In this document: positions 60,458 through 64,000 of the stretch, piece after piece
Numbering within the stretch: position 1 is the stretch's first letter
Layout of the letters: each line of letters starts with the position of its first letter
Source: Massilia frigida
GTDB taxonomy: Bacteria > Pseudomonadota > Gammaproteobacteria > Burkholderiales > Burkholderiaceae_D
DNA length: 64,000 nt
Assembly: GCF_011682175.1 (NCBI RefSeq)
Contig: NZ_WHJG01000007.1
Span: 186,001 to 250,000 of the forward strand
Reading direction: 5' to 3'
Translations under genes and position numbers: made by a program
Notes under the pieces: generated by a model
Told to the model about the DNA's origin: nothing
Database searches by the model: none
The model's input: the letters and a program-made list of their open reading frames with translations, nothing else

Positions 60458-61098
60458 GCGACTGCGCCACCCACCTCGCACACATCGTCGCGGGTGGACA
60501 ACGCCACTTCCAGCGCAATCGTCAACCCGCGCACCACCTCGGCCAGCGCCATGCTGGGCGCGCCCGGGTGGGCTGCGGCCTGCTGCGGCAGGTAGGGAAT
60601 GTGAATGAAGCCGGCGCGCACTTGCCGGCCTGCCGTCTGGTGCATCAAGCTGTAAAAGACGTGATTGCATACGAAAGTGCCGGCTGTCTGCGATACCGAC
60701 GCCGGCAAGCCGGACCCGCGCAAACCTGCCACGATGGCCTTGATCGGCAGGGTCGAAAAATACGCCGCCGGTCCGCCTGCGACCACCGGCTGGTCGACCA
60801 GCTGGCATTGGGCGTTGTCTGGAATTGGCGCATCGTCGATATTGATGGCGATGCGTTCGACCGACAGGTCCACCCTGCCCCCGGCCTGCCCCACCGCGAT
60901 CACCACCGAGGGGCGCAGCTCGTCGATCGCGGCGCGCAGCACCTCGCCGGCGGCCCCGAACACGCACGGCAACTGGCGCACTTCAATGCGGTAGCCCTCG
61001 CCCTCTTGGCCGGCCAGCGAGCGCACCGCCTCCCATGCGGGATTGATCGTCTCTTTGTTGAACGGCTCGAATCCGGTCAGCAGCACTGTCTTGTTCAT
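60454..61098 (-). CDS. pcp: Pyrrolidone-carboxylate (pyroglutamyl) peptidase I
   Basis: 214 residues, C15 family: [20 protein letters not shown] at the start, catalytic Glu in the [15 protein letters not shown] region, Cys in [18 protein letters not shown] and His in [13 protein letters not shown]. Removes N-terminal pyroglutamate from peptides. Its ATG overlaps the stop of the DUF979 gene by four bases, so the three genes form one operon. Confidence 0.95.
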   Translation of the reverse strand: MNKTVLLTGFEPFNKETINPAWEAVRSLAGQEGEGYRIEVRQLPCVFGAAGEVLRAAIDELRPSVVIAVGQAGGRVDLSVERIAINIDDAPIPDNAQCQLVDQPVVAGGPAAYFSTLPIKAIVAGLRGSGLPASVSQTAGTFVCNHVFYSLMHQTAGRQVRAGFIHIPYLPQQAAAHPGAPSMALAEVVRGLTIALEVALSTRDDVCEVGGAVA

Positions 61099-62054
61099 TT
61101 CTTGCCCATCAAAAAATACAGCAGGAATATATTCGCCACCAGCAGCGGCAGCGCGGTCGGTATCTGCGCCTTGATGACCGCGTGCTTGTCGGGCAGTTCG
61201 AGCAGCACCACCGGCACCACGTTGAAATTGGCGGCCATGGGCGTCATCAGGGTGCCGCAGTAGGCGCTGAACATGCCGATAGCCGCCATCACCGCCGGGT
61301 TGGCGCCGTACTGGCCGATCAGGATAGGAATGCCGACGCCGCCCGCCATGACCGGAAAGGCAGCGAAGCCGTTGCCCATGATGATCGTGAACAGCGCCAT
61401 GCCGACGCAGAACACCACCACCGCCACGAAGCGCGAATCCATGTTGATGTACGAGGTGGTGATGTGTGCCACCGCCTTGCCCACGCCCGCTTCGGCGAAC
61501 AGCAGGCCCAGGACCGCCAGCATGTGCGGCAGCACCACCGCCCAGCCGACCGCGTCGACCAGGCGGCGCCACTCGCGCATTCCCTGCACCGGCGTGGCGC
61601 GCGTCAGCCAGCAGGCAGCGCCGATCGCCAGCACCGACGCACAACCGAGGCTGACCAGGGTCAGGTGCTTCGTTTCGAGCAGCAGCAAGCCGCCGATGTG
61701 GACATCCTTGAGCAGGGTCGAGCCGATCATGGTCACGACCGGGATGATCAGCGCGGGGATGAACAGCAGGTGGCCGAGGCGGCGCGCGCTCGACATCTTT
61801 TCCTCGGGCGTGCGCACGCCGTATTTGCCGAGCGTGACGCCGCCGCAGCCGGCGATCAGCGCCATCACGATCATGATCACGCCCACGTACGCCGGCGGCA
61901 GGCGCTCACCGATCAGGTAGACAGCGGCGTACAGGGCCCAGAACAAGGCGCTCGAATAGCGGCGCGGGTTGTCCTTGTCGCGCAGCGACATGACAGCCGA
62001 CGCGGCCAGCATGGCGCCCAGCGCCAGGTAAAAATAGTCGAGCAGGATGATCAT
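61095..62054 (-). CDS. DUF979 membrane protein
   Basis: 319 residues, about nine to ten hydrophobic helices ([77 protein letters not shown]). This is the DUF979 family, which almost always sits with DUF969; here it overlaps both the DUF969 stop and the pcp start by four bases. The co-operon with pcp argues for a transporter of pyroglutamyl peptides or 5-oxoproline. Function not known from biochemistry that I can cite. Confidence 0.85.
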   Translation of the reverse strand: MIILLDYFYLALGAMLAASAVMSLRDKDNPRRYSSALFWALYAAVYLIGERLPPAYVGVIMIVMALIAGCGGVTLGKYGVRTPEEKMSSARRLGHLLFIPALIIPVVTMIGSTLLKDVHIGGLLLLETKHLTLVSLGCASVLAIGAACWLTRATPVQGMREWRRLVDAVGWAVVLPHMLAVLGLLFAEAGVGKAVAHITTSYINMDSRFVAVVVFCVGMALFTIIMGNGFAAFPVMAGGVGIPILIGQYGANPAVMAAIGMFSAYCGTLMTPMAANFNVVPVVLLELPDKHAVIKAQIPTALPLLVANIFLLYFLMGKK

Positions 62055-62743
62055 TTGGCGGCTCCGTCGCGCGCAATCTCGGCGTCGAAGCGGTGCAGGC
62101 GCCACGCGTGGATGATAAAGGCGGTGATCGCCGTCGGGATGCCCCACAGCGCCATGTGCAGCGGGTTGACCAGGATGCCTTCGGCGGCGAGGATGGTCTG
62201 CATCAGGACGATGGCGCCAAAGGCGACGAAGACATCTTCGCCGAAAAACAGGCCGACGTTGTCGGTGGCGGCGGCCATGGCGCGGATGCGGTAGCGCAGC
62301 TTGTCGCTGATGGTGCCGTTGCGCGTTTCGGCGGCCGCTTCGGCCATTGGCGCGACCAGCGGGCGCACCATCGACGGGTGGCCGCCAAGGCTGGTCAGGC
62401 CGAAGGCGGCGGAGATTTCGCGCACGAACAGGTAGACGATCAGCAGGCGGCCGGTGGTGGCCGATTTGATTTTGGCGATCGTGGCCTGGGCATGCTCCTT
62501 GAGGCCGAAGCGTTCGAGCAAGCCGATGGCGGCCAGCGGCAGCAGCAGGATCATCGGAAGGTTGCGTGTTTTGATGAAGGCGGTGCCGAGCGAGGCGAGC
62601 AGAGTTTCGAGCGGCATCGACACGGCCAGGCCGGTGGCGCCGCAGGCCGCGACGACGACCAGCACGGGATGCACGCGCAGCACGAAGCCGACGATGATGA
62701 CGGCGACGCCGACGAGCGGCCACAGATTGACTGCAGATTGCAT
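62051..62743 (-). CDS. DUF969 membrane protein
   Basis: 230 residues with five to six hydrophobic helices (LWPLVGVAVIIVGFVLRV, VLVVVAACGATGLAVSM, LPMILLLPLAAIGLLERF, FVAFGAIVLMQTILAAEG). Start at 62743 with GGAG five bases upstream; a four-base overlap (ATGA) joins it to DUF979. First gene of the operon; the tandem repeat at 62762-62853 lies just upstream of it, within its promoter region. Confidence 0.85.
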   Translation of the reverse strand: MQSAVNLWPLVGVAVIIVGFVLRVHPVLVVVAACGATGLAVSMPLETLLASLGTAFIKTRNLPMILLLPLAAIGLLERFGLKEHAQATIAKIKSATTGRLLIVYLFVREISAAFGLTSLGGHPSMVRPLVAPMAEAAAETRNGTISDKLRYRIRAMAAATDNVGLFFGEDVFVAFGAIVLMQTILAAEGILVNPLHMALWGIPTAITAFIIHAWRLHRFDAEIARDGAAK

Positions 62744-62761
62744 GGATTCTCCGGATGACCC

Positions 62762-62853
62762 GTCGGTTCCGGCAGTGCCGGGAAGTCGGTTCCGGCAGTG
62801 CCGGGAAGTCGGTTCCGGCAGTGCCGGGAAGTCGGTTCCGGCAGTGCCGGGAA
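62762..62853. repeat. Tandem repeat, 4 x 23 bp
   Basis: Four identical back-to-back 23-bp units beginning GTCGGTTCCGGC and ending GTGCCGGGAA, at 62762-62784, 62785-62807, 62808-62830 and 62831-62853. Each unit holds an inverted repeat TTCCGGCAGTGCCGGGAA, related to the TTCTGCCAGTGGCAGAA module of the composite elements. No spacers, so not CRISPR. Confidence 0.9.
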
Positions 62854-62913
62854 CGACGACGATGGGGATAGCGGCCCGAATACGGGCCGTGGAATCTTAC
62901 CCGATGTCCGTCC

Positions 62914-62950
62914 AAAAAAGAAACCCCCGCACATCTTGCGATGTGCGGGG
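62914..62950 (-). terminator. Rho-independent terminator of the TonB-receptor gene
   Basis: A stem of 11 bases, CCCCGCACATC (62925-62935) and GATGTGCGGGG (62940-62950), with loop TTGC. On the minus strand it is followed by GTTTC and TTTTTT. It lies 41 bases downstream of the stop codon of the receptor gene that starts beyond the window. Confidence 0.85.
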
Positions 62951-62990
62951 CATGATCCATCATGCGATGGGCACGAAGTGCCCGCGCCAG

Positions 62991-64000
62991 TTAGAACGTC
63001 GCCTTGAGCTGCACGCCAAAGCTGCGCGGCTCGTTGACCATGCCGGTCAGGTTGTCGAAGTCGATCGCGCCGACCGACTGTACCTTGTCGGTGATGTTGC
63101 GCGCGAAGGCTGCCACTTCGTAGTTATCCCACTTGTAGCCCATGCGCAGGCCACCTTCGACCAGCGACTTGGCTTTGTATTCCTTGGCTTCGTACAGGAA
63201 CATATTGTAGGTGCTGCGATACGCCCAGTCGGTGTACGCAAAGAACTCGCCATCGGCCACCGGCACGCTGTAACGCAGCGTGAAATTACCCTGCCACTTA
63301 GGTGCGCGCGGCAGCGGGTTGCCGTTCAGCTTTTGCGTGTACGCGAAAGGACCCGCCACGCCGGTCGGCGTGCAACCGTTCACGCCCTTGGTATTCGGCT
63401 CGTTGCCGCAGGTCTGGACGAACAGCTTGGAATCCTTGATCTCGGTGTCGTTGTAGCTGCCACCCAGGGTCATGCGCAGTGCGTCCGACAGGTTGGCCTG
63501 GAAGTCCAGTTCCACGCCCTGGCCGGTCACGCGGTCGGCGTTGATCAACTGGTTCATGTTGATCTGGCCCGAACCGGCGGTCAGCTGCTTGTCCTTGACG
63601 CGGTACTGGAACACGCTGGCCGACAGGCGCGCGCGGCGATTGAACAGGTCCTGCTTGATACCGGCTTCGTACGACAGCGCCTTTTCAGCTTCGGCGAACG
63701 ACGGACGATCAGCCAGGCCATTCAGGCGACCCTGCATGCTTGGTGCGCGATAGCCGGTGGCCACGCGCGCAAACAGGTTCGAATCGGGGCTGAGCGCGTA
63801 GGTGCCGGACATATCCCAGCTGACGTTTTTCGACTCGTTGCTGATCCCGAAAGGACCGGCGGTGGTCAACTCGACGCGCTTGGCCGAGAAATTCTTCTTG
63901 TCGTTGGTGTAGCGCAGGCCGGCACGCAGCTTGAATTTGTCCGACACGGTGTAGTTCAGCGAACCGAAGGCCGCCCACGACTTGGTGTCCTGGTACTGGG
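62991..64000 (-). CDS. TonB-dependent receptor, C-terminal part (5' end outside window)
   Basis: The minus-strand frame is open from the right edge to the stop at 62991-62993, about 336 codons. It is the C-terminal part of an outer-membrane beta-barrel: alternating strands with aromatic girdles (LRAGLRYTNDKKNF, SNLFARVATGYRAPSMQG, YEAGIKQDLFNRRARLSASVFQYRV, NFTLRYSVPVADGEFFAYTDW) and a terminal Phe after VQLKATF, the usual barrel signal. The plug and TonB box lie off the window. Substrate unknown; siderophores, vitamins or glycans are typical. A terminator follows. Confidence 0.92.
   Translation of the reverse strand, partial: QYQDTKSWAAFGSLNYTVSDKFKLRAGLRYTNDKKNFSAKRVELTTAGPFGISNESKNVSWDMSGTYALSPDSNLFARVATGYRAPSMQGRLNGLADRPSFAEAEKALSYEAGIKQDLFNRRARLSASVFQYRVKDKQLTAGSGQINMNQLINADRVTGQGVELDFQANLSDALRMTLGGSYNDTEIKDSKLFVQTCGNEPNTKGVNGCTPTGVAGPFAYTQKLNGNPLPRAPKWQGNFTLRYSVPVADGEFFAYTDWAYRSTYNMFLYEAKEYKAKSLVEGGLRMGYKWDNYEVAAFARNITDKVQSVGAIDFDNLTGMVNEPRSFGVQLKATF

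Noticed and set aside
62762-62853. Short direct repeats considered as a CRISPR array
   Set aside because: Units are contiguous with no spacers and no cas genes; it is a plain tandem repeat.

Overview
The window is GC-rich, densely coded and bacterial. No rRNA, tRNA or CRISPR array was seen. Gene content (PAAR-Rhs effector with an Eag chaperone, membrane-bound urate oxidase PuuD, PreT/PreA, two-domain ALDH16-like enzyme, DUF969/DUF979 with pcp, TonB receptor, BigR/YeeE) and codon use fit a betaproteobacterium of the Oxalobacteraceae (Massilia/Duganella/Telluria-like). That placement is inference; no 16S or other marker is present.

Layout. 1-3.2 kb: three unrecognised genes (the first cut by the window edge) and a periplasmic solute-binding protein. 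3.3-7.3 kb: an SDR oxidoreductase, a secreted GH39 beta-xylosidase-type hydrolase and a secreted alpha/beta hydrolase, with two copies of a palindromic operator between the first two. 7.6-14.8 kb: an accessory type VI secretion island made of an exported ankyrin protein, an EagR-type chaperone, a 1430-residue PAAR-Rhs effector with a GIY-YIG nuclease-like tip, and two tandem Imm26 immunity genes. 14.9-16 kb: a frameshifted gene and a two-gene cassette of tiny proteins. 16.1-19.8 kb: a BigR/SqrR-like persulfide sensor with a split YeeE/YedE transporter, then an S9 peptidase.

From about 19.9 to 59.5 kb most genes serve nucleobase and nucleoside breakdown. Purines: an M20 hydrolase, PuuD, a LysR regulator and a UraD-AllC fusion. 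Pyrimidines, on the minus strand and read from 36.6 kb down to 25.4 kb: omega-aminotransferase, MmsA, PreT, PreA, NCS1 permease, dihydropyrimidinase, N-carbamoyl-beta-amino-acid amidohydrolase and a zinc alcohol dehydrogenase. Together these can take uracil or thymine to acetyl-CoA or propionyl-CoA. A MocR-type regulator and a RutR-like TetR regulator diverge from this block. Nucleosides, minus strand from 57.2 to 48.3 kb: purine nucleoside phosphorylase, DeoB, DeoC, ALDH16-like, DeoA, Cdd and a two-domain deaminase-like protein. Pseudouridine: PsuK and PsuG, divergent from the phosphorylase. A 10-kb insert (39.0-48.3 kb) interrupts this theme with a phospholipase C-like gene and partner, a GNAT, a nitrilase, a LytS/LytTR two-component pair and two VOC proteins.

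59.6-64 kb: a LysR regulator, an overlapping DUF969-DUF979-pcp operon (pyroglutamyl peptide/5-oxoproline use), a 4 x 23 bp tandem repeat, a terminator and the C-terminal half of a TonB-dependent receptor. Intergenic gaps from 19.8 kb to the end repeatedly hold palindromic elements with the core GTTCCCGC...GCGGGAAC, as single hairpins and as 93-131 bp composites.
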